Shown here: positions 12,301-24,879 of the stretch, in pieces
Layout: every line of letters begins with the position of its first letter
How positions within the stretch are numbered: position 1 is the first letter of the stretch
Source of the DNA: Welwitschia mirabilis
Taxonomy: Eukaryota; Gnetophyta; Gnetopsida; Welwitschiales
NCBI GenBank assembly: GCA_051453625.1
Contig: JBOZIK010000001.1
Location: 294,190,347 to 294,254,346, forward strand
Length of the DNA: 64,000 nucleotides
Direction of reading: 5' to 3'
Program-made: the position numbers and the translations under genes
Notes under the pieces: model-generated
Database searches by the model: none
What the model saw: only the letters and a program-made list of their open reading frames with translations
Told to the model about the DNA's origin: nothing

Positions 12301-15300
12301 ATTCATAAAAATGTTAGGAATGTCTATGAAACACATCAATGGTTGTAGTTCTTATAGGAAATCTTCTTAATATCCATGAAATGAATATATAATTATGATA
12401 AAGAAAAATAGAGTATTGGAGTATTGATATCGATCAATCATTTAGGTCTAGGTTGAATCATCCAAATCCTACATAAAGGGATATGAATATAGTTGATATC
12501 ACTTGGGTTGCTCTAATGATAGTTTTTATTTTTTCACTTTCACTTGTAGTATGGGGAAGAAGTAAACTCTAAATAATCTTTTTGCAGTTGCTTTAAAACA
12601 TCAAAACTCCTTATAGGTTTAGGAAATAAAAAATTAAAGTACTTTGACTTTGTTATGCAATACTTTGTTTGCGAGTGCTTTGAAGAATTTCCAGAAGAAT
12701 TTCTAATTCTTCTTTATAGTAAACACCCTTTTCAATGCTTTTCCTTTTTCCTTATGAAGACTGTTTATCTTATTTAGTACATACATGAACTTCATATCTA
12801 ATTTCTTATTTAAAATTATCTTAAATGTTCTCATAATATCAGATATACAATCCTATACCATCTAGTAATGACATTTATTTATTATAAAATGCATTAAGAA
12901 ATATAAAATTTTATTAATTAATTCAAATTTTATAATAATTATCATCTAATGTTGATAATAATTAGTTATAGTCTTTCAAATGATTTATTCAAGTCTACTT
13001 AGCATTATTTAATAATCCAAATCTATCATCCCAGTTATCCTAGTTAGAATCATTGTTCAAGATAACACTAATGTTTATGTTTAAATTGATTAAGATTTTC
13101 ATTATTTAATGTAGCAATCTTGTTAACTTCAGGTACATCAAATTCATTAGGTTTTTGAAGTTTATAATAACTATTGAAAAACATCTTTATTAAAGAAGAG
13201 AAGGTAGTATGACTCCTAAACTATTTTGGATGCATCTTTGTGGATTTTCACAACTTTCATAATCAACTAGGAGGAATTCATAATTAATATTAAATGAGAT
13301 AAAAGAGAGTAATAATGGAAAATTTTATATCTATTAGTCCACTAAAAACTTCCCAAGAGATGTGTCATCTTAATATTACTATATAAAAAAATTTAATTTA
13401 AAAGAGTTTTTTAACTTTTTCAATACTCTTTAAGAAAAATATGTATGCATATGTAAGTGTATTTTTACTTTTTTTTTTTAAACTTTTTGTGGTTATGTTC
13501 TCAAGCCTTAAATATGAATCCTTAAAAAACTTTCATATACTTATTATCTAAAAATTTTTACTTTTCTCCTTTTACCTTCTCTAGATCATGTGACTTCACT
13601 AAATATTTTTGACCTTTTTTCTTAATGTTCAACTTCTTTAGGTATCTAATTTTCAATTTCTTAGGTGGCTTACATATGGTCATTTGACATTGTTTAAAAT
13701 CTAGGCATGTTGGTTGTTGTGAGTATCTAATGTTTCTAAGTGTTTAATGTATTTGATTCTTAGGCATTCAATGCATTTAATACTTAATGCTTAATATAAG
13801 AACCTTGTAAAAGTTTGAAGCTACAAAACCATATTTTCTAAGAAAAAATGGATTTATTTTATGTTGATTTAATCCTTCACATTATCCTTCTTTATCTAAT
13901 CCCTTCAATAACTTTAGAATTGATCTATAAGAAATATTAACATTGTGAATAAGACTTTTCTCATAAAGAAAAATAAAATCAAAAATAAAAAACCCTTAAC
14001 ATGGAAAATGATTAATATAGATATTGAAAATATTTTTCCTCATCCTTAATCTTCAATAGTGGTTAAAACGTCTCAAGTAAAATATTAAGAAGTGTTGTTA
14101 AACTTAAAAAATAAATAAAATGAAATGTTAGTATATATTAGGTGGGTGGTAATGTGATTAGATGATGTACTTATTTAATTAACTCTACTTTAAGAGCATA
14201 TACGTTATCAACACATCTCATTAAGAACAATGTGAGAAAATTTTTTTTCAACACAACATTCTATGTTAATAATGTCATAGAATTGATAATTCACTCTACA
14301 TAATGACTAAGTGGTGAAAATGCTAAGTTTCTACTTCTCTTCATTGAATGTTACACTTGTTTCCTCTTGAATGCCATTATTGAATCATTATGCAAGCAAT
14401 CGATGATTACATCACAAATTTGATGACACTATTATTTGATGATGTGTGTTACAAACACTACTAGTATCTCCTTGTTTTCAAATCTAGGAAGGCATCATAT
14501 CTACGTTTATTTAGCCTAGAGTCCAACTTATAACATACATTTAATATCCATCCTAGAATTTTCTTGACATGATTTATTATAACCTAAGAAAGCATCAAAG
14601 GGAAATTATTCATACTAGAATACTAAGAAGCATCTATAATTTTATATATGAAAAAAAAAATCTTAAATAAGTAACATCAGTGATATAGTAGTGGAAGCAT
14701 CACATTTTGACATGGTAGCATAAGAACTTATTTAACAAAATGTTGTTAATCTAGTTAATAAAGTGTTAAGATTTATAAGAAATAAGCAAACAGATGTAGC
14801 ATTGATGAAGGTAGAAAGTAATACATAGTAAGTAAATTGGTTTAAAAAGTTGATTTCTATTATTGTATTTCTCTCCTCCAAAAGAACTTACTAACAGTTT
14901 ACTTAATATACTAATAAATTGATAGAAAATTTATTTTTAATCATGTTAGAGATATTGATGTATCAGCTTACCTTGAGAAGGTAAAGTTAAAAGGGAATAA
15001 GAAAACGAAGGAAATAATATAGTGTATTAATATGTTTAAACATAAGCTTTCTTCCAATAGCATAGTAATACAAAATTAATAATAATAACACTATGGTATT
15101 AATTTTTTCATCTAGAATTAGGATTTTTCCATTAGAATTTCAATAAGATTTTATTCCTATCATAAATCCTTTGTAATCATTGAGCAATAGATCTTTCATA
15201 TTTATTACTATAATCATGATCTTATTAATTAAAATTTAATGCCATGTAACTTTAGATGGAGCTTTAAATCATAAAAATACTAGTTTAAAGGAATTAGAAT

Positions 15301-16180
15301 AGATTAAATTGAATCTTATAACAACCATCATATTCAAAAAGATGAAATGAAAAAGAAAAAACTCTAATTCTTGAGTGATTTGTAAATTATTTAACCATTA
15401 AAGGTAATATTTTATTATATAATTTATGTTTCCACATTTTCCCTACGAAATTAATATTTAAATGGACAACACTATTTAAAATAGAAGATGTTTTTCCACA
15501 GGGTATTATTACTCTTTATAATTATTAAAAAGGCTTTTAAAGTTAGTGAATAAAGAATCAAGGAATATCATACTCTATTATCTTTAAAATTACTTTTCTA
15601 AAGATTCTTAATCATGATTAACTTCTATTTTCAGTCCATTCTTATCAAAATAAAAAATTTATAGTAAGGATAATATGAGTTAAAACTCAAGTAGGTAAAA
15701 CAAAAATTTGAGCATTATTGTGTCATGTTGGTATCATAATTTTGTCTATAAGGATGTGTTTACTTTTTTCTTCTAATGCCTTTTTTTTTTGGAGAAATAT
15801 TTGTGCTTCTATTAACAACTAAACAAACAAAAACTATGCATCAGAAAGTAAATAAAACTTCTAGAATAAAAACTAGCTATTCCTAAGTCATAAAGTACCC
15901 AGAAACAATAGAAGGACATGATTAAGCCTTTCCTTTAGGACATAACTATTAATAATATTTTCAGTATAAATATTAAATAACTACATAGCAGACTTATCAT
16001 TATAAGCCCTTCTAGTTTCCTAGTTTATGATATATTTTACATTATTTATGTCCACTATCTTTTCCTTTGCCTCCTGAGCTTGGTTTTTATTTTTATTAAG
16101 ATATCAATGAAGGGTAATCTTCCTATATACCTTTATAATTTTATCATTAGATACATCTAGCCTGTGTGCCTTCATAATTT
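12301..16180. other. AT-rich spacer, probably decayed retroelement
   Basis: No reading frame or structural repeat that I can defend. The part up to about 13200 should hold the upstream RT and protease of the Tekay remnant, but I cannot see convincing motifs. Poly-A and poly-T tracts near 13470 and 15780 are the only simple repeats. Confidence 0.4.
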
Positions 16181-16185
16181 TATTA

Positions 16186-16530
16186 GTGGATACACCCAAC
16201 CTGACACCAACATTCTTTTGGTTAAGTTGGTTGGTCAACAACAACAACATTCTTTGGGTTTTTGCCTTTAATGTTGTTGACATCCTTTTTGAATGGTTTC
16301 CTTTAGGATGCATTTTCATATTTTATGGCTTATTTCTCTTCTCCTACAACTTCTATTCTCCTAGTCAACATGATAGCTTGTTTAAAGTTCTTGAAGCACT
16401 TCATTCTTAGATGATCCAATACATATGATGTGCATGAATTGACAAAGAAGTACATCATGTTAGAATCTATGATGGGAGTCTCCAACTATAGTGTACTGGC
16501 TCTCCATTGATGTGTATACTCTTATATGAT
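16186..16530 (-). repeat. Dispersed repeat, copy 1 (gag-like, decayed)
   Basis: The sequence from the GGTTGGT word through ACAACAACATT, the TTTATGGCTT...TTCTCCTACAA part, CTTGAAGCACT and the CTCCAACTATAGTGTA part is repeated at about 60530-60835 with the same order and spacing. On the minus strand a lysine-rich frame of 71 codons is open at 16104-16319. I suspect a gag fragment of a TAT-like gypsy element, because the other copy adjoins what may be the other half of the TAT gag, but the family is inferred. Confidence 0.6.
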
Positions 16531-18503
16531 CTTGTTAGATTATTTTTACTTATTGAAACTATTCTAAATAAATGATTGAAAATCCATAAGCAAGGCCCTC
16601 TTTCTAATGCCAAATTATTTAAGCGATTTTCCTAAATCCAGAGATTAGGTTTAAATGTCTCTTGATGATGAGTGATTTATTGGATGGTCTACTTAGACTT
16701 AATGATGGATGATTTAGTTTAGTTTTGATGCCCCCCTTTTGAGTATTTTATTCTACAAATCTATATCATTGTTTGTCTAATACAAAGTTATATATTTTGA
16801 TTTTTTCCTAAGGTACAAAAGTGATTTAAAAGTTTACGATCTTTAGAATTTTAGACAGCCTCAGAATGCATGAAATCAAGAAAAAGCATGCAAGGAGTCA
16901 GTCTCTTGATCTTGGCATTCTAAGATCATCTTCATCATTTTTTCAAGTTCTTGAAATATATATGAATATCATTTTTTTAATTAATAAGATCTTTAATTTA
17001 ATGTGATAATCAAATGATAAAAATACAATACTATCTTCTTAAATGAACTAAATAGATACGTTTCATGAACATTACAGAGCAAGTGAAAATAGAAAAAAAT
17101 AAAGGATGAAAACACATAAAGAAAAGTTATATTGAAGTTTAATCTTTAAAAAAAAGGCCAACTAACATCACAAAAATTCAATGAAATTTGATTAATAATT
17201 ATAAAAGAAATTATTATTTCAAAATGGAAGAGGAGGTGGAAGACCTATGAACTAATTAGTATATTGACATGAGAATTTACTTTGTATAGGGCTAAGAGAT
17301 AAGAAATTGTAATAGCACATAGAATTATTTCTGTGGCTTTGTGATCCTTTTGTATGTTCCTCCTCTTAGCGTCTTTAACTACCTTCATCCTTTTTTAATC
17401 GGTTTTCCCCTATTCTCTAAAAGACAATTTTGATTATTTGCTTTGTAAAGTCCTTGGCATCTTGCCTTTTTTCCCCTCCCAATGGAAAGCTTTACTGCAA
17501 CCCCCTAGATTTTCTTTTGAAATACTCCCTCTGTGTTCTTTAAGCTTTCCTCATTTTTCTTTCTTTCATGAATTCTTCTTCACATAATCCTCTCTTCCTC
17601 TTTTTTCTCTATATTTTGATGTTATCATCTGATTTTGCCTATATTTTTTTAATCCCTTTAACTACTAATATTTCTCCTTTAACTACCTTTCATGATAGCC
17701 CTTTCTTCTTTGTCTTTCATTTGGTGCTATATTCCTTTGTGTGGGAACTGTGTCCTCTAGCAACAGCCTCAATAACTACTAGTATCATGTTCACTGTGAA
17801 ATCTTATTCTTAACTTAGATACCATCCTATGCAATCCTCTTAGATGCCTTCAATGCATGCATCTACTTGTTCTTAGTTACTTCTCCTCTTTTGGTTCGTT
17901 TTTGCTTCCTTGGTTAACAACTATTCTTATTACCTACACTGCCATCTTTCCTACATCTTTTTATAATGATTTGATGATTTATTAGTGATGATGTTGGCAT
18001 TAGTGTTGAGTGATGATAGTGTGAGAGCTTACTCATAGAAATTCACAATAATGGCACAAGTTTCATTATGTATACAAGAGTTTCTATCATGGTAATGAGA
18101 GATATGTCTAAAGCACAAAAATGCACAAGTAGAAAGATGCAAACATCATTCTACATTGAAAGATTAGCACAGTGATTAATAGACATAATATCTATGGAGG
18201 GGTTGATAAGGATTGTAGAGAAAAATACAAAATAAAAATACAAAGGTAGCATTAAATCTCTTTTTAGCTAGCTAAGATTTTCTATTATCCCATTGAAATT
18301 CAGTACAAGAATAAGAATTATATGCATTACAGAAAAGTATATCTATAAATGGTAAGTGGATGTGGAAGTTTAGAGGAGCTAAGAATGATCAATAATAACT
18401 GAGTATTCCTTTGCCAACATCTTTAGATGGATAACATAAATGCTGGTGTCTTGTTTGATGTTTTATATATTATATGAGCATCACTCACTAGAGTAGCAAT
18501 TAG
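16531..18503. other. AT-rich spacer, pyrimidine-rich near 17.35-17.8 kb
   Basis: No supported gene. At 17340-17810 the plus strand is rich in C and T with a phenylalanine-rich open frame of 81 codons, which I regard as compositional. The remainder is AT-rich and structureless by eye. Confidence 0.4.
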
Positions 18504-18508
18504 AAATA

Positions 18509-18794
18509 TGTTATGAATCCAGTCATGATAATGTAAGTAAATGCAAAAAATTGAAAATAATTGACCGCTTCGAGGGGGTCAAGCATCCAATAATTACTTT
18601 CAAGATGATTATCCTTCAAAATAAGAATTACAACTTTATTCCATGATTTTAAAATAGTACATAAGCTACTTAGTTATAGGACATAAGTCCTTTCAATAGA
18701 AATCCCTAAGTAATGTGGGACTAAAAGAAATGAAAAGAAATAATAATACATGATAAATAGTAAAATATAAAAATAAAACTATGAGGTCACGTCA
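18509..18794 (-). repeat. 3' LTR of the small element
   Basis: On the plus strand it starts TGTTATGAATCC and ends GGTCACGTCA. It aligns over its whole length with 19795-20080. The block from ATAGGACATAAGTCC to GGGACTAAAAG is also found in the gypsy LTRs at the left edge of the window. Confidence 0.9.
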
Positions 18795-19129
18795 TTCCAC
18801 TTCCTTTCAAAATAACCTTGTTCTCAAGGTTGTAAATCTGGAACTTCTTATTTGACCTTGTAAAGGTATTCTCATGTGTCTTCAATTCTAACCTATTAGA
18901 AGCCTTATGTTATCTGTATCCTTATTACATAAATCAAACAGTATTTATAAGCAAGGATCAAGTCAACACTATAGTTTTCTTTACCATGCACATAATACCT
19001 CCATTCCATCCATCATATGGGTGCTCTTCATCATTTACCCTTAATTGTGTAATCATTCTAATGTTCTTCACAATTATTGCTTAAGCATTCGTAGTCAAAT
19101 TTGAAAGATCAAAATCACATCCTAATAAG

Positions 19130-19766
19130 TCCTATCCACTTTTCTTTTCATAAGGCTTTACTATTTTAAGATCTTATTAGTTTTGAACTCTTTTTTCTCC
19201 ATCTCTAAAACTTTAGTTTATGTCTTTTGAGATTGTAAATCTTGAACATCTTTCTTTTGTGACTTAAAATCCTTAGCATATTTGGATGAATCTAATTCTT
19301 TAGTCTCCATTTTTGGTGATTTAGATTAGTTAGTATGTGCATTGATATCTTCTTTAGCATGATCATTTCTCCTCTCCATAATATCTCTATCTTTAGATGA
19401 ACTGCCTTTACCTTTGATTTCCTCCAAGACAGAATTGCAAGGTTTCTTATACCCTATCTACAAAGTCTCATCTCTAACTTTTACTTTCTTATTTTCTATG
19501 TCAATGTCTTTTTTCCCTAGGTGTTGAGTTTGGTAATCGTTCATAGAAGATACTACTTTAGAAGAAGTTAAGAATTTTCTTTGATTGTACTTTAATTCTA
19601 GTGCATAACTTAATCTTTTGATATCTTTCAATGCCTCTGTAGTACTTTCTATTATCCTTTATACTACCTTCCTTAATCTTTTAATGTCTTTTGCCTACCT
19701 AATGAATGCATCCTTCATGTCTTTGAGGTGATTTTATATCTTTGGAAGTCTTGTGCCATCCAACAT
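19130..19766 (-). pseudogene. Charged (Lys/Glu/Asp-rich) ORF of the small LTR element, unknown function
   Basis: Starting at ATG (19764-19766), 29 bases inside the 5' LTR, one frame runs for about 210 codons, interrupted only by TAA/TAG stops that would be Gln if a C-to-T change is undone. The start reads MLDGTRLPKI. Middle segments such as KDIKRLSYALELKYNQ, GKKDIDIENKKVKV and ERRNDHAKEDIN show a hydrophilic, probably coiled-coil protein. I see no zinc knuckle, protease triad or polymerase motif. Being the only frame of the element, it may be a packaging or gag-like protein, or a captured host segment; neither is shown. I do not recognise it. Confidence 0.55.
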
Positions 19767-19776
19767 GGATCTAAAA

Positions 19777-19792
19777 CAAGGCTCTGATATCA
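19777..19792 (-). promoter_or_regulatory. Primer binding site of the small element
   Basis: The sense strand reads TTGATATCAGAGCCTT directly inside the right LTR, a one-base variant of the common TTGGTATCAGAGCC site for initiator tRNA-Met. It fixes the orientation as minus. Confidence 0.8.
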
Positions 19793-19794
19793 AG

Positions 19795-20080
19795 TATTAT
19801 AAATCCAATCGTAATAATTCAAGTAAATGCAAAAAATTGAAAGTAAGTAACCACTTTAAGGGGGTCAAGTCTTTAATAATTACTTCAAGGATGATTAGCA
19901 TCCAAAATAAGAATCAAAATTTTATTCTATGATTTTAAAATAGTACATAAGCCACTTCTTTATAGGATATAGGTTCTTTCAATAGAAATCCCTAAGTAAA
20001 GTAGGACTCTAAAAAAAGCAGAGAAATAATAATATATGCTAAATAGCAAAATATAAAAATAAAACTATAGTATCACATGA
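19795..20080 (-). repeat. 5' LTR of the small element
   Basis: It matches 18509-18794 over 286 bp with scattered, mostly transition differences. On the plus strand the first base pair has decayed from TG to TA and the end from CGTCA to CATGA. Confidence 0.9.
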
Positions 20081-20085
20081 AAATA

Positions 20086-21015
20086 CTTTGATATTAATTT
20101 GTAATATCACAAAGTGACTAATGACACATAAAACTCAAGCCAATTCATGATTTTCTAAGATCGTATGGAGTAAGTTCAACTTGAAGGCTACCTATCTTCA
20201 TCCTCAGTGAAAATTTTAGTTCTAACATCATTACTTAATTTACTAGTACATTCTGATATGTCATCCAATTTATTAGTGATATTAATGTACCCCTTTATTT
20301 TTAGCCCACTTTCTTTAGTGTGCCTTGAAGATGGTGATATGCCTCTTGAATGAAATTTGGATTGATTAGACATTGTCATTCCTAGATTTACTAAGCATCA
20401 AATGAAAATTCAGAAATACCATGTTGCCAAGCCTATATTTTTTATGAGGAGTTTTGATGTCTTAGTTTCTATAAAAATTGTTTAAATGAAGATCATTCTA
20501 AGAGAAATAAAGTAAAAAACAATGGTAACTCTGATAATGAGTAATCTTGAGATCATGGGCATTTGCCTTTTCCTTCAATTTTCATCTCGATAATCCTGTC
20601 CTTATCCCTATTGAGAATTCTTTTGCCATGTTTTGGTATTCTACTATATGCCTTCCTCTGGAAAGAGAGGATCATTTGAATTCCTTTTTTAAAGAAATGA
20701 GGTCATAGTTATTCTTAACTTTAACATACTAGACCGAAGGCACAAAATATCAACTAGTCTTGCTTCTAGCTTTTAAGCTTCCATTAATGCATAAAATTAT
20801 ATTTATTACACCATCCACAAAGGCTAGAATGGGAAAGAAAGGGGGCTATAAAATGAGTTATCTAAAAAGAGGAATAAATAAAAACATGAAATGTAAATAG
20901 TAAAACATAAGATTATGCAAAGCATAAATCAATATTTCCTAATAAAGTTGCCCTCTTTTTAGTATTGAGTGACTGAAAGAAATCCTCATATTAAAAATAA
21001 AATTCCCTTTTGGGG
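20086..21015. other. Spacer with one short charged ORF
   Basis: A 63-codon minus-strand frame (20188-20379) is rich in Ser, Lys and Asp and ends FTEDEDR. It lies outside the small element, has no recognisable family and may be chance or a piece of an older insertion. The rest is featureless. Confidence 0.35.
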
Positions 21016-21056
21016 TTTTTTTATATGTTCAAATTATTTGTCCCCACTCCTCCTCC

Positions 21057-21206
21057 CCTCCCTCCCTTCCTTTTCTTTTCTTCTTCTTCTTCTTCTTCTT
21101 CTTCTTTCTTTTTTTTTTTTTTTTGAATTTTTCTTTTTTCCTTCTTCTTTAGAATTTTTTTTACTCTTTTATTTATTTGATTTTATTTTAAATTTTAATT
21201 TTTTGA
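21057..21206 (+). repeat. Polypyrimidine tract with (TTC)n microsatellite
   Basis: A run of CTT/TTC triplets at about 21078-21107 continues into T-rich sequence. Reading frames here, rich in Leu, Phe and Ser, are by-products of the repeat. Confidence 0.9.
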
Positions 21207-21229
21207 AAAAAAAATAGATGTAATAGATA

Positions 21230-22265
21230 TTAGATATTCCCAATGAGGGAATTATGACTGCATGGTGTAAAATTGAACAACGATGACATGGTAAATGTGG
21301 GATGTGAAAGGGAATGATTAACATTTATCCTAAACAACTATGAAAGGAAGGAGTGGTACATGAGAATATGATGAGATGGCAATGAGGGAAATGGGTGGTC
21401 ATGATACTATAAAGTAGGGAAATGAGGTGGTAGAAGGCAATGGGCATCTTACAAATGCGATGTAACATGGATGTAAGATAGAATGCACATGAACTGGGAT
21501 AGATGCCAATGCAAGATGGTGACACATAATCTATGAAAATACGATGACAATGTGAAAGTTATTATGACATAAACAAGATGACTAAATGGGATGGAAAGGG
21601 GGATCAAATGCATGCATGATGGTTATGGAAAGGGTAATAGAGACAAGGGGAATGTTGTGATCAGGTGAGATGGGTAACACGGAAATTAGAAAGGAAGCTA
21701 GCCAAGGGTGAAATAAGAATGAATGGAGGAAAACATGATGTAACATAGGTAAAAGAACAAAATGAAAGTATAGAAACATCATGTTAATATGTGTGGATAG
21801 AACTCAGTAAATAGGACTAACTAAGTAATAAGCACACACCATGACATGTGTGCGACATGTTTCAATTATTGAAGAATCTTGAACACCAAAGAAGTACAAC
21901 ATGCACCATTGTGAATTTTCTCATGTTTATGAAATATTTTTTAATTTTTTATTTTTTTGTAGTTTTTTCTCTTCTTTTTTTATTTTGTTAAAAAATAATT
22001 TTATCTTTTAAACAAAATAAAATTGAAACACATGAAAAATGTGATGTGGATGTGGTGGACATAAATGAAACAGAGTGAATGAAGTAATGACAATGGATGA
22101 AGGGTGTGATGAGGTGCATGACAGGAGGAAGATGTACCCACTAATATCTGATGGGATGATGCTAATGGTATATGAGTAGGTAAAATAGGAAGGCTCATGC
22201 AAAGGCATGAATTATGGTAGAGGGAGGATCAGATGCATCATAGCATGAGTCAATGTGATATATGT
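21230..22265. repeat. Strand-asymmetric ATG/GA-rich region
   Basis: For about 1 kb the plus strand is rich in G and A with words such as GATG, GGATG, CATGG and AATGTGG every few bases. The minus strand therefore stays free of stops in several frames (21325-21525, 21582-21782, 22001-22208). It is interrupted by a T-rich patch at 21940-22010. The position, downstream of the TAT/Ogre integrase in that element's sense, would suit its 3' untranslated region. I see no protein family in it. Confidence 0.5.
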
Positions 22266-22749
22266 CATTATTATCATATTCTATGGGTGAAGCCTTATGA
22301 AGTGTAATATCACTCATAAAAACATCAAAACTACAAGGGTGAAGTAAACTCGATTATGTGTGCTTGGCATATGGTCTTATCTATACTATTCATGAGGGTT
22401 AGTAGTGTGTATCCTCTTGACAATCTAGAGAACATGCTATCCTAAAGTCTACATGATGTATGAAAAGGACAATGTTATCTTACATGAAAACTAATGTATA
22501 TATACATGAAATATTTCATTGAGAAAATAAATGAGGTGGAAATGCAAATTAACTAATGAAAATGTAGTGATGACTAGATTATAGCATGAAATAAGAATTT
22601 CTTACATTTGGATTTTATTTTAATGATAAAATAGTTGAATATATGAGGAATTTATCAATTTTTTCTCTTCAATGTCATCCCAACTTTTCAACTTATACAT
22701 TCCCTTATTGAACTTTTTTGAGACAACTAATCAATTTAGTAAACTTTAA

Positions 22750-23500
22750 GGTCTTTTTAGTTAATTTCACTATTAACACTAGGTTACCTACATCTTAAGA
22801 CCTTGGATTCACATTTTCAATGTATGCATTACTAATTCACTTCTAGTAAAGTTGACTTTATTGCCAAGCTTTTACACACTTCTCATCTAAAGTTTTAAGT
22901 TGTGTAAGCCACATTTCTTTCTTAGTGTTAGATAATTCTAGATTTCTAGCTAGAGTTTTTAGTATGAAAATCTAAATTTCAATAGGTAACACTGCTTTAG
23001 TACCCTAGCCTAGTTGAGAAGAAGTCATTCTGATAGTAGTTTTCAGTGCAATATAATAAGTCCATAATGCTAAAGGCAGCTGCTCATGTCATGACTTTTC
23101 ATTAGTTTGTAACAAATTCTTAAAGCAGTTGATTATGAGCTTATTTATTACCTCAGCTTGTCTGGTTACTTAAGGGTAACATGGCATCAAAAATGACTGC
23201 TTTATTCCACATTTATGTATGAAATTACTTAATTTTAATGATTGAAACTATCAGCCACTATTAGTGATGATGACATATGGAGTATCGAATATAGTAATGA
23301 TATGATCAAGGATGAAATTTTGGATTTTCTTCAATCTTGTTTACTATAATGGAATTAATTTGATCCATTTATAAAAGTACTCTATTATAGTGAAAATAAA
23401 CACATGTTATTCCTATGACATAAGTGTAATAGGACCAATCAAATCCATACCCCACTTTTAAAAAACCCAAATTGAATCAGAAGAAAAATTTTCAATAGGT
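22750..23500 (-). pseudogene. TAT/Ogre integrase (decayed)
   Basis: Sense motifs, in order: a DFIG-like start near 23450, then VTRQAEVINKLI (23130-23180, carrying the Glu of the triad in the family), EQLPLALWTYYIALKTT, and GTKAVLPIEI near 22990. A tail near 22760-22860 resembles the basic NVNPR...DVGNLVL C terminus. At least three in-frame stops are seen. In life it would insert cDNA; it is dead. Confidence 0.8.
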
Positions 23501-23999
23501 GGTTGATGTATTCTTGGCACAAAGATTTGATAAGTATAATATGTTCTCACTATTTTGATATACTCATCACTCATTATTTTCTAGAAATAACCAAATCCTA
23601 TGACATAGATTAGTAGTGGTTTATTCCCCTGATGGAGTTCACATAGGCTAGCATATGTCTCTTTCAAGATGTGAGTAGCTTTTCTTGACTTTATACATCT
23701 TAATAAGATACCTTCATTTGACTTTGTATAGTATTGATTTTGGACCAAGGTGAAGTGCATTATTTGATTCCTAAATTTTTACCTTTATAGCCATGCAATT
23801 TTTCTGGTAGATTTTGATTAGTAAAGTAATCTACTAGAGTATCATACTACTTATTATTTGCTTTGGAATCTTTTATGAATTGGCTTACTTCATCTTATGA
23901 TGATCCAAGTAAGCTACCATTAGGCACTCATCTAGGAAATTTTAACTGACATTTATGAATGTGACAAATTCTTTAATAAATTCATCTCTAAAACTTGTT

Positions 24000-24420
24000 T
24001 ATGCAAAGTTTGCAAGATATTCCATAAATTAGCATTCATTTCTAAGAATGGCTAGAATTTCACATTACTTAAATGACGTAAGAACCTTTCTTACGTTTTC
24101 AAGGTATGTACCTAGGATTCCTGACTTAGCTTTGTACTTACCTAAGACTTGATTGAAGAGTAATTGCAAGTTATTAAAAATGTGTAATTTCTTGAAACCC
24201 ACTCAAATAGTTAGTGTAATTCCTCTTGTCAAAGCTTCATATTTAGAAATGTTAATTCTGTAAGTGAAATTTAGCTTAAAAGAGAATGACAAGCTAGTTT
24301 TGTTATTTAAGAGGAAGAAAACACCTACAAATTCACCATTTTGATTAGATGAACTATCAAAGGACATCAGTGCATCTCATTCTTTGTCATTTTGATGACA
24401 TGAATTTTCTCATCTAGGAA
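24000..24420 (-). pseudogene. TAT/Ogre RNase H (decayed)
   Basis: The sense strand reads ALMSFDSSSNQNGEFVGV (catalytic Asp in the FD-SSN box), then SFSFKLNFTYRINISKYEAL, the YEA box with Glu. This matches the RNase H of the TAT clade (YFDGASN...NNAAEYEA). Downstream parts are scrambled. Confidence 0.75.
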
Positions 24421-24879
24421 TTATCCATACTTACCTTAGGTTTTACTTTCAGTCTTGACTGGAAGATCTGCCATTTATTCAGCTATATACTTCCCCTTAA
24501 CTAAATTTTGCAATTCAAATTCTAAGTTAAACCTAGTGAGGATCAATATCCATTTAGTCAATCATGTAATATCAGTAGAGTATTTGAATATATTGGTTGA
24601 GCGAGTTCTAGTTATTAGTCATAATTATTTTATTTATTATTATGTAATGATGAAACTTTTATTAAGTGAATACTACACTCAAACATGTTTTTTTTTGCAT
24701 TAATATAATTCTTCTCGTACTAGAGTATTGTCTTATTGATGTAGTAGATTAAGTGATCTTGATAAAGTTCATATCTTTGAAAAATCATCATGCTAATTAA
24801 CAATGGATTATATATAAGGTAAAGATAAAATGGATAGTCTAGCCTATGTAGACTCAAAATAGGCATAGACATTAGATAC

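Larger units (their letters stand above)
18504..20085 (-). mobile_element. Small non-autonomous LTR retrotransposon with 5-bp target duplication
   Basis: Two direct LTRs of 286 bp (18509-18794 and 19795-20080) flank a 1000-bp interior. The flanks are AAATA at 18504-18508 and AAATA at 20081-20085, a 5-bp duplication as made by retroviral-type integrases. A primer site next to the right LTR shows the element is read on the minus strand. The interior has no gag, protease, RT or integrase motif; it holds one decayed charged frame. The LTRs share long stretches with the gypsy LTRs at 1-251 and 4589-4888, so that element's relatives may have supplied its enzymes. It resembles TRIM/LARD-class elements but carries its own ORF. 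Confidence 0.9.

Noticed and set aside
17568-17813. 81-codon hydrophobic frame as membrane protein
   Set aside because: Phe/Leu/Ser-rich by base composition, with no partner motif or family resemblance.
20969-21217. 82-codon Leu/Phe/Ser-rich plus-strand frame
   Set aside because: Product of the (TTC)n and poly-T tract.
21325-22208. Several minus-strand frames of 65-66 codons as small genes
   Set aside because: Explained by the strand asymmetry; overlapping frames are open together and no family is recognisable.
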